From contig JACVGT010000018.1 in NCBI GenBank assembly GCA_018992685.1, positions 286,578-350,577 on the forward strand: a DNA stretch of 64,000 nt. The letters run 5' to 3'. Source of the stretch: Theionarchaea archaeon. Lineage in GTDB: Archaea; Methanobacteriota_B; Thermococci; Methanofastidiosales; SZ-28-30. Below, in pieces: positions 8,804-17,793 of the stretch. The notes under the pieces were generated by a model. The model was not told where the DNA came from and made no database searches. It saw nothing but the letters and a program-made list of their open reading frames with translations. The position numbers and the translations under genes are program-made. Position 1 is the first letter of the stretch. Each line of letters begins with the position of its first letter.

Positions 8804-9205
8804 CTAGGTTCCCTTTTTCAGAAATTTCGACCTTTTGAGATACAGGAAGCCAATCGATATGACAGGCACAACGAAGCCGATGGCTGCTGTTTTCTGTATT
8901 GTGTAACCCCAGATATCAAAGACGATCGTTACAGCACCGATCAAGAGGATCGCCCAGAATCCCCACTTTTTTCCCCGCCACAGTCCATATGCTGCAAAAA
9001 GCCCTGAAATTCCCAAAAAGAAGAACATCGCATGGAGCACAAGAGCTGTCGCCGCAGAAACAGGTACATCCAGAAATTGGTCAATTCCTCCTGAGAGACC
9101 GGCACCTGCAAATAGGAGCCTGCCGCAAGCCTGCAGAAAATTGAGAAGAGAGACCAAGAGACGGCTTTTCCCTGTGTTTTCAACGTTTTTCACATTTGTT
9201 TTCAT
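8804..9205 (-). CDS. Small four-helix membrane protein
   Basis: 133 aa, mostly hydrophobic. Four membrane segments are visible, roughly residues 18-38, 52-74, 82-100 and 106-124, ending in a basic tail (KRSKFLKKG). The pattern resembles small DUF2127-like or DoxX-like membrane proteins, but I do not recognise a motif. A TATA-like TTTAAAAGG-type sequence lies upstream near 9255. Stands alone on the minus strand. Function unknown. Confidence 0.6.
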   Translation of the reverse strand: MKTNVKNVENTGKSRLLVSLLNFLQACGRLLFAGAGLSGGIDQFLDVPVSAATALVLHAMFFFLGISGLFAAYGLWRGKKWGFWAILLIGAVTIVFDIWGYTIQKTAAIGFVVPVISIGFLYLKRSKFLKKGT

Positions 9206-9483
9206 TCACGTCACCCTGTGTGTCTTTCAACAGTAGGTGTAAGGGAATCCATCTTTAAAAGGATTCGTGGAACGGGGGTCGGCGACGATTTCTTGTACAG
9301 GAGAACCCTCCTTCATGATATCACGACTTTGGGCAGCCCGAGATAAGAAAGAAAAGGGAAAATAGTGAAAGAGAACAAGGCGGCTCTAGTCGATCTAGTG
9401 GCTGCTTCTGCCTCGGACTGGAACCCTGCAGCGGTCTGAACGTAGCTGAACCCCACAGCGTAAGATCAGCTCTGGAGGGACTG

Positions 9484-11112
9484 TCAGGTGAGCATTTTGA
9501 TCTTGTTGTCAAATACTTCTTCAAAAAAGGCAAGTGGCATGGTTCCTTCGTACAACATAGTGTCATGGAAGAACTTGTCAGTAAATGATGAACCCATCTT
9601 GGCTTTCACTCGTCCTTTCAGGTCCTTCAAAAGGTTCTTTCCAAGGAGGTACGATAAGGGATACGTGGGTAACATTGAGTACCATGTGACTTCACCCTGC
9701 GCTGCTGGCCGTTCCATACCAAAGTCCATCAGAAAAGCTACTGCCTCATCAAATCCCATCTCACCACGTGACAGGCTCACATCAACAATGATGCGGACAG
9801 CCCTCCACAGGACATCCCTCGACTGAATGAATTGGAGTTCTAGTGTGTCACAGAATCCCAGGTTCATCATCAATTCTTCACAATAGTGTGCCCAACCCTC
9901 AACCATTTCAGGACCGCTACATACCATTTTTGCATCGAACCCTGAAATCAGGGCCCATCTTACTTTGTCAGGATGCGTGCAGCTGGAAAACAGCTGGACA
10001 TGATGGCCAGGATATCCCTCATGGACACACCCATTAACTATGAATGGTTCATTATGCTCTCTCAGAAACGCTGGATCATCATGAGGGGTAACACGCAGAT
10101 ATCCCACGCGTTCATCTCCAACCACAGGAGCCGGGAAACATGCTGCCAAAGGAAGGATGTGTCTCATATGGACAGGCATGACATCGACTTCGTATTGTTC
10201 GCCTTCAGGAAGGGTTAGAACGTCATTATCGACAATGAACTGTCTGCTCTTTTTCACGTACGTACGGTACAGTTCCAGGATATCCTCGAACGTGGGAGGA
10301 TGTCCCTCTTTTATGAAATTCGTTACATATTCACTGGATTCTCCTGGAGCGATTCTTGATGCCAGTTCAGCCAGTCTGTTCTTCTCCTCGTGGTACCATT
10401 TCCAGCCGAGGGCTAGAATTTGATCTCCTGTATAAGGCAGCTTCCGCAGTGATAATAGGGTATCATAGTCTTTCCTACTGATAACCCAGGATGCTCCTGA
10501 TGGCGACAATCCTTTCAGGAAGGCACTGTGTTCTCCGATATGTTCTTCAACGGTACGTGCCCGTTCTTCTATCTCTTCAGCATCTCGTGAAGGAATTTCT
10601 TTTGAGGCTGCCTCGATAATATTCTGTAAGAGTAGGATGAGTCTTTCTGCTGACTTAACGGCCACATCCTGCCAGAAGGGGACGGGCGTAATGACACGCG
10701 TTCTGAATTCGGTTATGAACTGAGGAGATCTCTCTAACCTGGCCAGTATGGGGTAGAACCGGTCGGGGGTTCTCCTTGTGAACAGAGCAGTCAGGGCATC
10801 AGAGACCTGAAGGGCACAATCGGGATTTTTCTTGTAGTGCTGTAACACTTCATCTATGAAAAGAGATATCTTCAGTTGATGAATAGCCAATCTCCTGGTT
10901 ATTCTGTCATCAAAGCTCATCTGAGACTCATTAAGATCCTCAAATTGATGTAAAAATTCTCTATCCTGTTCAATATGTTTCTCATAGTCAGTAAGTGTTC
11001 CAGAAGGCATTAGTGTATCGTATTCAGTATATCCCAGGAGGGATGCTGAGAAGGGAAATCGCTCAAGGCGGGTCTTGAAAAAACCTTCCTCGATTTCTTT
11101 GAGATGATTCAT
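9484..11112 (-). CDS. DUF885-family zinc peptidase
   Basis: 542 aa, the normal length of DUF885 proteins, which are predicted metallocarboxypeptidases. The zinc motif HEGYPGHH lies about residues 364-371, and the third ligand region EGWAHYCEELM follows ~45 residues later. The helical N-terminus and the 'GRPAAQGEVTWY' C-terminal stretch are typical. No signal peptide, so cytoplasmic. A peptide-uptake permease gene lies next to it but on the other strand; together they would suit peptide use, though no shared promoter exists. Confidence 0.85.
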   Translation of the reverse strand: MNHLKEIEEGFFKTRLERFPFSASLLGYTEYDTLMPSGTLTDYEKHIEQDREFLHQFEDLNESQMSFDDRITRRLAIHQLKISLFIDEVLQHYKKNPDCALQVSDALTALFTRRTPDRFYPILARLERSPQFITEFRTRVITPVPFWQDVAVKSAERLILLLQNIIEAASKEIPSRDAEEIEERARTVEEHIGEHSAFLKGLSPSGASWVISRKDYDTLLSLRKLPYTGDQILALGWKWYHEEKNRLAELASRIAPGESSEYVTNFIKEGHPPTFEDILELYRTYVKKSRQFIVDNDVLTLPEGEQYEVDVMPVHMRHILPLAACFPAPVVGDERVGYLRVTPHDDPAFLREHNEPFIVNGCVHEGYPGHHVQLFSSCTHPDKVRWALISGFDAKMVCSGPEMVEGWAHYCEELMMNLGFCDTLELQFIQSRDVLWRAVRIIVDVSLSRGEMGFDEAVAFLMDFGMERPAAQGEVTWYSMLPTYPLSYLLGKNLLKDLKGRVKAKMGSSFTDKFFHDTMLYEGTMPLAFFEEVFDNKIKMLT

Positions 11113-11611
11113 GCTTCTGTGTGCCTTGTTTCAACATTTAAAGGTACCTTTTGAGATTCATGTAATTCCAGTTGCAGGAGAATATCTCAAAGACACTCTT
11201 GAACCTTTACGTTTGATGAACGTTAAACCCAAAGTCTTTTTCAATCTGAACCTCGTATCAACCACGTGTACCCCTCTATTTTGACATCTCCATGCACGAT
11301 CTAACGATATGAAAAGCACGGAATGTGGCTATCCGATCGATGTAGCTTAAGAATATCGGTCATTCAAACGCTTTCGGGTGAGATACTGCAAGACCGAGCG
11401 AATATACTAATACAATCTAATGAAAGAGCTCGCTGAACGCGGTTTACTTCTAAATCAATGCAATGCATCTTTTTGGAGAAGGTTACAAAAATTCTCATCC
11501 CAAATTACTTATAATTTGCCACAAGAGAAAAGGATGACAATCCAGAAGCGAAATTGTCCCAAGAGATGAAGAGAACGTGAAATAGTGAGATCACATGAGC
11601 AGGTGAGTCAA
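11113..11611. other. Intergenic region with promoter of the permease gene
   Basis: About 500 bases. TATA-like TTACTTATAATTT lies near 11505-11517 on the + strand, upstream of the permease. An 11-codon frame at about 11534-11569 is the only thing between promoter and gene. The rest shows no reading frame or repeat that I can support. Confidence 0.4.
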
Positions 11612-12595
11612 ATGGGAATGAAGGAATATATCATAAAAAGGATACTATTGGTAATTCCCATTGTGATGGGAATCTCATTCATCGTTTTTGTGTTAATGTA
11701 TTCTTTGCCGGGAGATCCCATCGATGTCATTTATGGGATAACACGTGGAATGAGTCGTGAGCAGATACTTCATATCAAGGAAATCTACGGATTTGATAGA
11801 CCATGGTATATCCAGTATTTGTGCTGGCTCAGGGAATTTGCATCAGGAAACCTCGGGTTCTCACTCTTATCGGGAAGACCTGCCTCTGAAGAAATCATGA
11901 TGAGAATCCCCAATACTTTAGCATATCAAGTGAGTGCTTTGATTCTTTCTATAGCTCTGGCTGTACCAGCAGGTGTTGTATCTGCGGTTAAGCAGTACTC
12001 GAAAATCGACAACGTTGTCATGACAGGTGCTCTGCTGGGTGTTTCATTTCCCATATTCTTTTTGGGGTTGCTGCTGATCTTTCTGTTTGCCTTGGTACTG
12101 AAATGGTTTCCCAGTGGAGGGGCGCACTCGGTACAATACCTGGGAAAAGACGTTCCACAGACTTTCAGCTACTATCTCGACTACCTCAAACACATGACAT
12201 TACCCACCCTTACACTAGCTGTTGCGACAACTGCATATACTGCACGACTGGTGAGGTCCTCAATGCTCAGCGTCTTACGGGAGGATTACATAATAACGGC
12301 ACGCTCAAAAGGGCTGAAAGAACGAATAGTAATCTATAAGCATGCATTGAAAAATGCAATGCTTCCGGTCATCACTGTCATTGGATTGAGGCTTGCATTT
12401 ACCATTGCTGGAGCACCCATAACTGAAACAGTGTTTTCCTGGCCTGGGCTCGGCAAGTATTTTGTCTACGCTATACAGCGCAGAGAGTACTTCATCGTTA
12501 TTGGAGTGACTATTGTCTTGGCAATTCTTATCATGGTGGCGAACATTCTAATTGACATCTCCTATAGATGGTTGGACCCGAGGGTAACGCTTTAG
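11612..12595 (+). CDS. Oligopeptide/dipeptide ABC permease (DppB/OppB type), orphan
   Basis: 327 aa integral membrane permease. An N-terminal helix (residues ~9-29, IIKRILLVIPIVMGISFIVF) is followed by the family segment 'SLPGDP'. The EAA loop that touches the ATPase is 'EDYIITARSKGLKERIVIYKHALKNAMLP', and the end 'DPR' is typical. GCAGGTGAG sits just before ATG 11612, preferred over the upstream GTG at 11585. Unusual: none of the other four genes of a Dpp/Opp system (second permease, two ATPases, binding protein) is next to it. It must pair with parts elsewhere or be a remnant. Confidence 0.9.
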   Translation: MGMKEYIIKRILLVIPIVMGISFIVFVLMYSLPGDPIDVIYGITRGMSREQILHIKEIYGFDRPWYIQYLCWLREFASGNLGFSLLSGRPASEEIMMRIPNTLAYQVSALILSIALAVPAGVVSAVKQYSKIDNVVMTGALLGVSFPIFFLGLLLIFLFALVLKWFPSGGAHSVQYLGKDVPQTFSYYLDYLKHMTLPTLTLAVATTAYTARLVRSSMLSVLREDYIITARSKGLKERIVIYKHALKNAMLPVITVIGLRLAFTIAGAPITETVFSWPGLGKYFVYAIQRREYFIVIGVTIVLAILIMVANILIDISYRWLDPRVTL

Positions 12596-12637
12596 ATACA
12601 GATGCTGACTCCTCAAAATGTTGGTTTCATGAGGTGT

Positions 12638-13579
12638 TCACCTGTCTATATAGTCAATGGGGCAGTAGAAAATGCCATGTCCATCATGGTAATCACTGAT
12701 AATTCCCTGTTCTTTCAAATAGGACATTATTTTAAACATTCTAAATTCTTTTGCAGGGTCTTTTGGATATCTGACATCTGCCAATAGGTAGTTTCCTATT
12801 TTGAAGAAAAGCGTAGAAGTAGGGAGATGAGAAAACAGGCCTACGATGTATTTTTCGTAGTGCGTTTGAAAACACATGGTAATGCTGCTGTAAATATCAT
12901 ATCCTCGGGGATAATAGCATGACAGTATGGTACAATAGTCTCTTAGAGTTTTTTTCCATTCCAAATATTTTCTCCAGCTTATCGGAAATCTCTTTCTCAG
13001 GTTGCTGAAATTCTTCCTCAAGTCTTCGTAGAAGTAATGATACAGAATCCAATCTTCTTCATCCCATTGAGGGGATTGGGGTGTCACATCTAGGCAGGAT
13101 CTTTCGATAGTTCCTCTCTGCTTCAATAGGGTGTCGATTGAATGAAAGGATTTTTCCCATGTAGTATTTTTGATGATGGGCGTAAAGATTTGTCCCAGGA
13201 GCCCTTCTCCTACTGTTCGTATGTATCCGGGGAATTCTCTAAAATCTGTTGGTTCATCGTATAGTGCAAGAACGTTCCAATCCCCCTGATAGACGGATAG
13301 ATACGTTAATCCGGGATAGTCTGAACATTCGTTGAAGATTCTGTATTTGTCTTCGAACAAGAGAAGTGCCCCTCTTTTTTCTGAACTAGGCTTCAGGCGC
13401 GGTTTTGAGGGTGTGATCACCCCTTCTTCTTCAGCCTTGTGTGCATAGTTACTCACTGAGGTTACTGGACGGTTAACGAGCTTTGCCACTCTCTTGTTGG
13501 AAATCCAGGGATCATCGTATCTCAACTGGTAGATCTGATGCTTCAGATTTTGTATTTCCTCTTCGGAGAGTCTCGTCAT
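12638..13579 (-). CDS. HTH transcriptional regulator, unknown ligand domain
   Basis: 313 aa. Residues ~1-60 form a helix-turn-helix of Lrp/AsnC style ('ISNKRVAKLVNRPVTSVSNYAHKAEEEGVI'). The rest has no motif I recognise; it is rich in Tyr, Trp and Phe and has 'FSHLPTSTLFFKIGNYLLADVRYP' near residue 245, with a winged-helix-like end. It resembles a class of archaeal DNA-binding proteins with a long sensor region. Convergent with the orphan permease, 42 bases apart, so it does not share its promoter. Target unknown. Confidence 0.6.
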   Translation of the reverse strand: MTRLSEEEIQNLKHQIYQLRYDDPWISNKRVAKLVNRPVTSVSNYAHKAEEEGVITPSKPRLKPSSEKRGALLLFEDKYRIFNECSDYPGLTYLSVYQGDWNVLALYDEPTDFREFPGYIRTVGEGLLGQIFTPIIKNTTWEKSFHSIDTLLKQRGTIERSCLDVTPQSPQWDEEDWILYHYFYEDLRKNFSNLRKRFPISWRKYLEWKKTLRDYCTILSCYYPRGYDIYSSITMCFQTHYEKYIVGLFSHLPTSTLFFKIGNYLLADVRYPKDPAKEFRMFKIMSYLKEQGIISDYHDGHGIFYCPIDYIDR

Positions 13580-13868
13580 AATATCACCATGTAAGGTTGT
13601 GATGAGTTCCTAATCAAGTATTCTACAGCAAAAGGTAAAAAAGGGTTTGGTAAATCCCACTTGATGTGCCACACACTCTCATGCAATAGCGAATCTGGCT
13701 GATGTAGTTCCATCACTCTATTTCTTGAACTCTCATTCTGGTAAGATGTAATTCTCGAGCGACGTTAGAACTAAAGACTCATGAACTACAACCTGACTTT
13801 GAAGCAGGTCCATTTCTCACAGCAGGAGTACGTCTGATCACTAATACATCACGCTTCTCAAGCTGTGG

Positions 13869-14375
13869 TTAGCACTGCATAGACTCCGCAATCTTGATCA
13901 TCTCAACCATTACTGCTTCTTTACCGCCCGAAAGATCAGCAATGAGAGAGATGGCCACGTTATCACAGTCCCAGCGAAGACTGTATGGGCCGGGAATTGA
14001 AAACCAGCCTTTGATCCCGTTCACAGTGACTACTGTTTCGCCCGGATAAGGGTGATGCTCCTGTTCATCATTGTGCCATTCCGATAAGGTGATCCTTCTT
14101 CCATTCGAATCTTCATATATCAATGTTATCTTGTCTTTACTCACATGAGCGCCCAGAAATGTGAAATCAGCGGGCAGATATTCTGGTTCAATTATTTCAA
14201 ATGGAATCCCTTCCTGGGCCCTTTCGACACTTATGAGTTCATCCCGCATGACCAGCGATGGAGACGGTGTGTAACATGGCGCCAGAGAAGACTCTGGCAT
14301 TCTCTTCACCAGTAAAGAGATACTCACGATCAGGAAAATGCTAATTAGTCCAACGAACATCCATTTTACTTTCAT
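13869..14375 (-). CDS. Membrane-anchored DUF4367-like protein
   Basis: 168 aa from ATG 14375 (ATGs at 14384 and 14429 are alternatives). Residues ~3-25 form an N-terminal membrane anchor (MFVGLISIFLIVSISLLV). The outer part carries the DUF4367 pattern: 'PEYLPADFTFLGAHV', 'ITLIYEDSNGRRITLSEW', a glycine turn 'VNGIKGWF', a 'LRWDCDNVAISL' strand and the terminal 'MIKIAESM'. Such domains occur outside the membrane or spore coat in bacteria; role is unclear. The gene follows the frameshifted gene by 63 bases and may share its promoter. Confidence 0.6.
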   Translation of the reverse strand: MKVKWMFVGLISIFLIVSISLLVKRMPESSLAPCYTPSPSLVMRDELISVERAQEGIPFEIIEPEYLPADFTFLGAHVSKDKITLIYEDSNGRRITLSEWHNDEQEHHPYPGETVVTVNGIKGWFSIPGPYSLRWDCDNVAISLIADLSGGKEAVMVEMIKIAESMQC

Positions 14376-14438
14376 GTCATACATCTCATGTCTTGATAAC
14401 TCTTTGCTGCCGGTGGCTTCCACATGCAAGAAGGCATG

Positions 14439-15006
14439 TCAGTAAGGCCAATAAACGACCACTGCTTGTCCTTCCACATCATATCGTTGACCTACACAGT
14501 CGTTAAAGCCAGAATAGAAATCCACTCCACAGTAGTACCAGTCTGTTGACGTTGGAAAGTCGTCGTAATCTGATCGCAAGTGGAAAACTCCATCTGACGG
14601 TGGACACGTGGGAGTTGAACTGCATTCAGCATTAAACATTATCGAAACGTATCTATCATTGGCATCATCCCAGGCGAGGTGTTCTTGGTGAATGTCCGCG
14701 TAAATGCTACAGGAGGGATTGGTTTGTGTACATCCCGTTTCAGCACAGTCGTTGTCAGGATTTAGTGCCCAGTACCATGTATAACTACCGGTCCACACGT
14801 AAAACCAGGCATAGTAAGTCCCCTTCACTTTCAGACGTTCCTTGAACTTCCGATATTCTGGATCCAGGTGCCCCCCCGCCTGGCTTCACTTTCAGAATCT
14901 CCATTCTGGGATCGAGAGGTTCTGGTACATATATTGGCTTCATTTCCATGATTCTATGAATATTTTCATGAATCAATGCCTCAGGAACTTCTGCACGGAT
15001 GATCAT
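14439..15006 (-). pseudogene. Cys-containing small protein gene split by a one-base frameshift
   Basis: Two overlapping frames form one gene of about 188 residues. The first part starts at ATG 15006 after GGAGGCGAT. The second part continues as HLDPEYRKFKERLKVKG... in the +1 frame. The join is at a run of seven G (14871-14877 on the + strand as C): with six G the frame is restored. The C-terminal half has seven Cys (for example NDCAETGC, ECSSTPTC) and many aromatic residues, as in disulfide-linked secreted proteins, but no signal peptide is visible. TATA AAAGTTTATATATT lies upstream at ~15045-15060. Either a real mutation, slippage, or a sequencing error. Function unknown. Confidence 0.6.
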
Positions 15007-15624
15007 TCTTATCGCCTCCATTTCTCTTATATTTATACTATTTAGTTAATGAAATATATAAACTTTGCGGATAGGATCTGAAATGTGGAATTCTAAAGCG
15101 GAATGATCGAGATAAGATACAGTTTCAGGAATTCAAGCATAATTTGAGGAAGTCAGTCAATCCAATTGCAAAAAAAGTATCATATGGGGGTACACAAAGC
15201 GTATGAATGGCTGGAAAGACTCCATGAGTGCTTTACAGTGTTCACAGAATATTTCCCTAATAGGCTTCCCATGTATGATTCTTTCCTCTTCATGTTTGAA
15301 ACTGATTACGAGGATTTTTTGTTGACTGTTCAACCTTCTGGGAGAGGGTATCAGTAGATGGCTCAAAAATTGTAATGGCACGGTGCCACTCATTGAGTAA
15401 TTTCACATCAAAATGAGCCCAAATTCCAAGAAAATACAGCCAAGTGAATGGCACTGTGCCAAAATATACACAAAATCAATGGCACTGTGCCAATCAAAAT
15501 TCTTTAGATAACTGAATTCAAAAGTTTTAACAATTCAAATTATCGTGCGAGCTTTTGCAGGAGCAGAGTTACTGAAAGTGAGAATGAAAAGAGGAAAAGT
15601 TGTTAGGGATCAAAACAAGTTAAA
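15007..15624. other. Intergenic region with ORF debris and palindromes
   Basis: About 620 bases. It contains the minus-strand promoter of the frameshifted gene, an interrupted + strand coding-like stretch at ~15070-15357 (phrases such as FQEFKHNLRKSVNPIAKK, then in another frame VHKAYEWLERLHECF) that looks like a decayed gene of unknown kind, and three palindromes described separately. No intact gene. Confidence 0.4.
15376..15492. repeat. Three copies of palindrome TGGCAC-N-GTGCCA
   Basis: Perfect 13-base palindromes at 15376-15388 (centre G), 15449-15461 and 15480-15492 (centre T). Starts are 73 and 31 bases apart, close to whole numbers of helical turns (about 7 and 3), so the sites lie on one face of the helix. 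This looks like a cooperative operator array rather than a transposon end. The nearest genes are tRNA-Thr (minus) and the decayed ORF. Confidence 0.6.
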
Positions 15625-15701
15625 TGGAGCCCCGAGCGGGATCCGAACCCGCGACCTCCCGCTTACCAAGCGGGCGCTATACCAGGCTAAGCCATCGGGG
15701 C
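15625..15701 (-). tRNA. tRNA-Thr (anticodon GGT), CCA encoded
   Basis: Cloverleaf can be drawn: acceptor GCCCCGA with TCGGGGC, anticodon stem CCCGC/GCGGG with loop TTGGTAA (anticodon GGT), T arm GCGGG-TTCGGAT-CCCGC. The discriminator is T and the CCA tail (15625-15627) is encoded. A TATA-like GTTTAAATAG lies upstream at ~15727-15736 on the minus strand. No intron. Confidence 0.95.
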
Positions 15702-15806
15702 GTATCTCCTTCTTCACCTAAAGACTATTTAAACATTGTGTTCCGAAAGCAAGTATCGTATGGAGCTCACCTCAAGCAATAGGCATCAAACCCCAATCAC
15801 CATTTC

Positions 15807-17078
15807 TCAATGGCCCATTCTCTCTCTGATCTCATCGATATACAACTGCAGTTTTCTGTACTGGAGTGGTTCCAGCGGTTTCGGATGAGCCAGATCATTT
15901 CTGATCTCGTTCATTTCTATTAATCGTCCCTTTATCCATCCAATGCTGACAAAATATTGCTCAAATAAATCCCAATTGTTAAATCTCTGAGCCCGGTGTA
16001 AGATTATAGACAAGTAATTAGGAAAATCAGTGTAGTGCAGCAGCGAATAAACTGTTTTTTTCCTGATTCGAGCATCATGCTGACGTGCCTTTAACCGTTC
16101 TAGAGTATCAGGTGGAATGCGCTCCTCCCATTGTTCAGATCCTTTCTGCAGCACGTTTTCCAGAAATGCCCTGAATTCTTCCTCAAACTCGGCCAGAACA
16201 GTATAGGCCTGCGGGTTGCTGTGAATACCCTGCTGCACATTCTCAGCAAACTCCTCTAGAACCGGAGCCAAAACATATTCCCGTAAGAATCGCTTGTACG
16301 CCTTTCTATCCTCAACGGTAAAGTGAAGTGGATCTCTATAATACTTGATGATGCTTTTTTCCTTCATTTCTTCCAGGATCCCGGAAATATCTTCCAAGGA
16401 TATACCGCATTCCCTCAACTTGCGGAAAAAGATCCTCTCCTCCCTGGGTTCATGCAGCAGCAGTACCCGAAATATGTTCAACTCCTTGGAAATACCTCCC
16501 AGATACTTATCAAAGGACAGAATACGTTCTTCATTCATGTAATACTTCTCAAAATAAACATACACGTCAGGTGGAGTGACCACCGCCCAGTTCACGGGAC
16601 CTGAAGCTGTATATTGATGGACCTTCCTGGCAAATCCAGCGTCCATCAGGAGAGACTTTAAGACCACCACGAGGTCTTGGATCACAGGAAGCGGTGCCAC
16701 CAGTCTAACCTCTGGATGAACTGAAGGAAGATGCCTCCCCTGTGATAGCAGGTGTCCCAGGTATTTCAGGACCACATATGAGCCTTCCACGTTGAGCTTC
16801 TTGCAGTGCTCAAAAATGTCCCCAGCCCTCTCATGCAGCAGGTCAGCTGCGATCTGCTCCCCCTTTGCCGTACATCTCAGTACCTGTACTTTCCCCCACG
16901 TGTCCTTCTCCAGCAAATCATAGCCGTGCAGTATGCCTGTTGGCCCTGAAACATCTGCAGCGAGGACGCCTTTTCCAGATACATTCTGTTTAACAAACAC
17001 ATCTACCAGGCAGTCAAGCACCTTATCAGTATCAAACCCGTACCTGTCGAGCGTCTTCCGCAGCGTTCTGAGGTTCAC
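15807..17078 (-). CDS. Large protein with C-terminal Swt1/HEPN-like domain
   Basis: 423 aa, leaderless GTG start at 17078, ~25 bases after TATA CCTTATAACC. The last ~110 residues form an alpha-helical HEPN domain of the Swt1 type, with the RNase signature R-x4-H as RNDLAH near residues 391-396. HEPN domains with this motif cut RNA in toxin and defence systems. The N-terminal ~300 residues look like a series of winged-helix units ('KLNVEGSYVVLKYLGHLLSQG', 'LRECGISLEDISGILEEMKEKSII') and are not assigned. No antitoxin is adjacent. Could be an RNA-binding regulator or abortive-infection-type protein; the HEPN call is fair, role open. Confidence 0.6.
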   Translation of the reverse strand: MNLRTLRKTLDRYGFDTDKVLDCLVDVFVKQNVSGKGVLAADVSGPTGILHGYDLLEKDTWGKVQVLRCTAKGEQIAADLLHERAGDIFEHCKKLNVEGSYVVLKYLGHLLSQGRHLPSVHPEVRLVAPLPVIQDLVVVLKSLLMDAGFARKVHQYTASGPVNWAVVTPPDVYVYFEKYYMNEERILSFDKYLGGISKELNIFRVLLLHEPREERIFFRKLRECGISLEDISGILEEMKEKSIIKYYRDPLHFTVEDRKAYKRFLREYVLAPVLEEFAENVQQGIHSNPQAYTVLAEFEEEFRAFLENVLQKGSEQWEERIPPDTLERLKARQHDARIRKKTVYSLLHYTDFPNYLSIILHRAQRFNNWDLFEQYFVSIGWIKGRLIEMNEIRNDLAHPKPLEPLQYRKLQLYIDEIRERMGH

Positions 17079-17170
17079 GGACTGGAAACTGAATCACAGG
17101 TTATAAGGATTTCCCTGTACGCCTCCCGATTACACCTTTACTTGTAAACTGCCTGCAAAACCTCTGCCAT

Positions 17171-17186
17171 GACAAATTTTTTTGTC
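17171..17186. promoter_or_regulatory. Operator-like palindrome upstream of the HTH-membrane gene
   Basis: GACAAATTTTTTTGTC is an inverted repeat with perfect 6-bp arms GACAAA/TTTGTC around TTTT. A second GTCAAAAAA lies ~20 bases further on, next to the TATA AAAGCTTTTATT of the regulator gene. A likely binding site for that ArsR-like protein itself. Confidence 0.5.
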
Positions 17187-17244
17187 AAAAAATCAGAGAA
17201 ATTAGTCAAAAAAGCTTTTATTCTTCCATTTCGTACTGGATACC

Positions 17245-17793
17245 ATGAAAGATAGAGAGGACATCATGCTGAATTCCCTGAATCACCGTGTGAGAAGAGA
17301 TATTCTTCGACTCATCAAAGGCAAAGGGAGTGCCACCTACACGCAAATCCTGGACAGAGTGGAATCACCCACAGGAAAGCTCAATTATCATCTCAAACAG
17401 CTGGCAGGGCTCATTGAAAAGACAGCATCTGACGAATATGAACTGACACCACTCGGGGAGAAAGCAGTGGAAATCCTGGAGGCCATCCAGACAGACGGGC
17501 TGGATGAATACTTCAGCGAGGTCAGTGAGGCACAGACCCAGAGCATATCTCCTCTGATGAAGGGATTGTTCAGGGGAGGTATTGCAGTAGCTGTCTTCTT
17601 ACTGGGATTCTGGACGTTCATGGGGTACCTCATGTATACCACAGGTGCACCGCTTGCAGTGTGGGTTATCCTGGTCATTCTGTATGCCCTGGGAGTTGCA
17701 CTGCTCTTGTTCTTGGTTACCGTGTACAAGACTGCTCCTGAATACATTGAACGGGTAGAATCCCGTATATTCAGGGGAAACCATGAGAAATAG
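17245..17793 (+). CDS. ArsR-type winged-helix regulator with two membrane helices
   Basis: 182 aa. Residues 1-75 form an ArsR-like winged helix ('LNHRVRRDILRLIKGKGSATYTQIL', 'GKLNYHLKQLAGLI', 'YELTPLGEKAVEIL'). Residues ~110-133 and ~138-160 are membrane helices. The start at ATG 17245 is ~30 bases after a TATA, almost leaderless. The stop overlaps the start of the next gene (a membrane HEGGH protein), so the two are translationally coupled. Likely a membrane-tethered regulator that senses a membrane signal, perhaps released or controlled by its neighbour. Confidence 0.75.
   Translation: MKDREDIMLNSLNHRVRRDILRLIKGKGSATYTQILDRVESPTGKLNYHLKQLAGLIEKTASDEYELTPLGEKAVEILEAIQTDGLDEYFSEVSEAQTQSISPLMKGLFRGGIAVAVFLLGFWTFMGYLMYTTGAPLAVWVILVILYALGVALLLFLVTVYKTAPEYIERVESRIFRGNHEK

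Noticed and set aside
9206..9483. Possible structured RNA with CTAG repeats
   Set aside because: Short pairings can be drawn, but there is no promoter, no stable tetraloop stem and no clear terminator.
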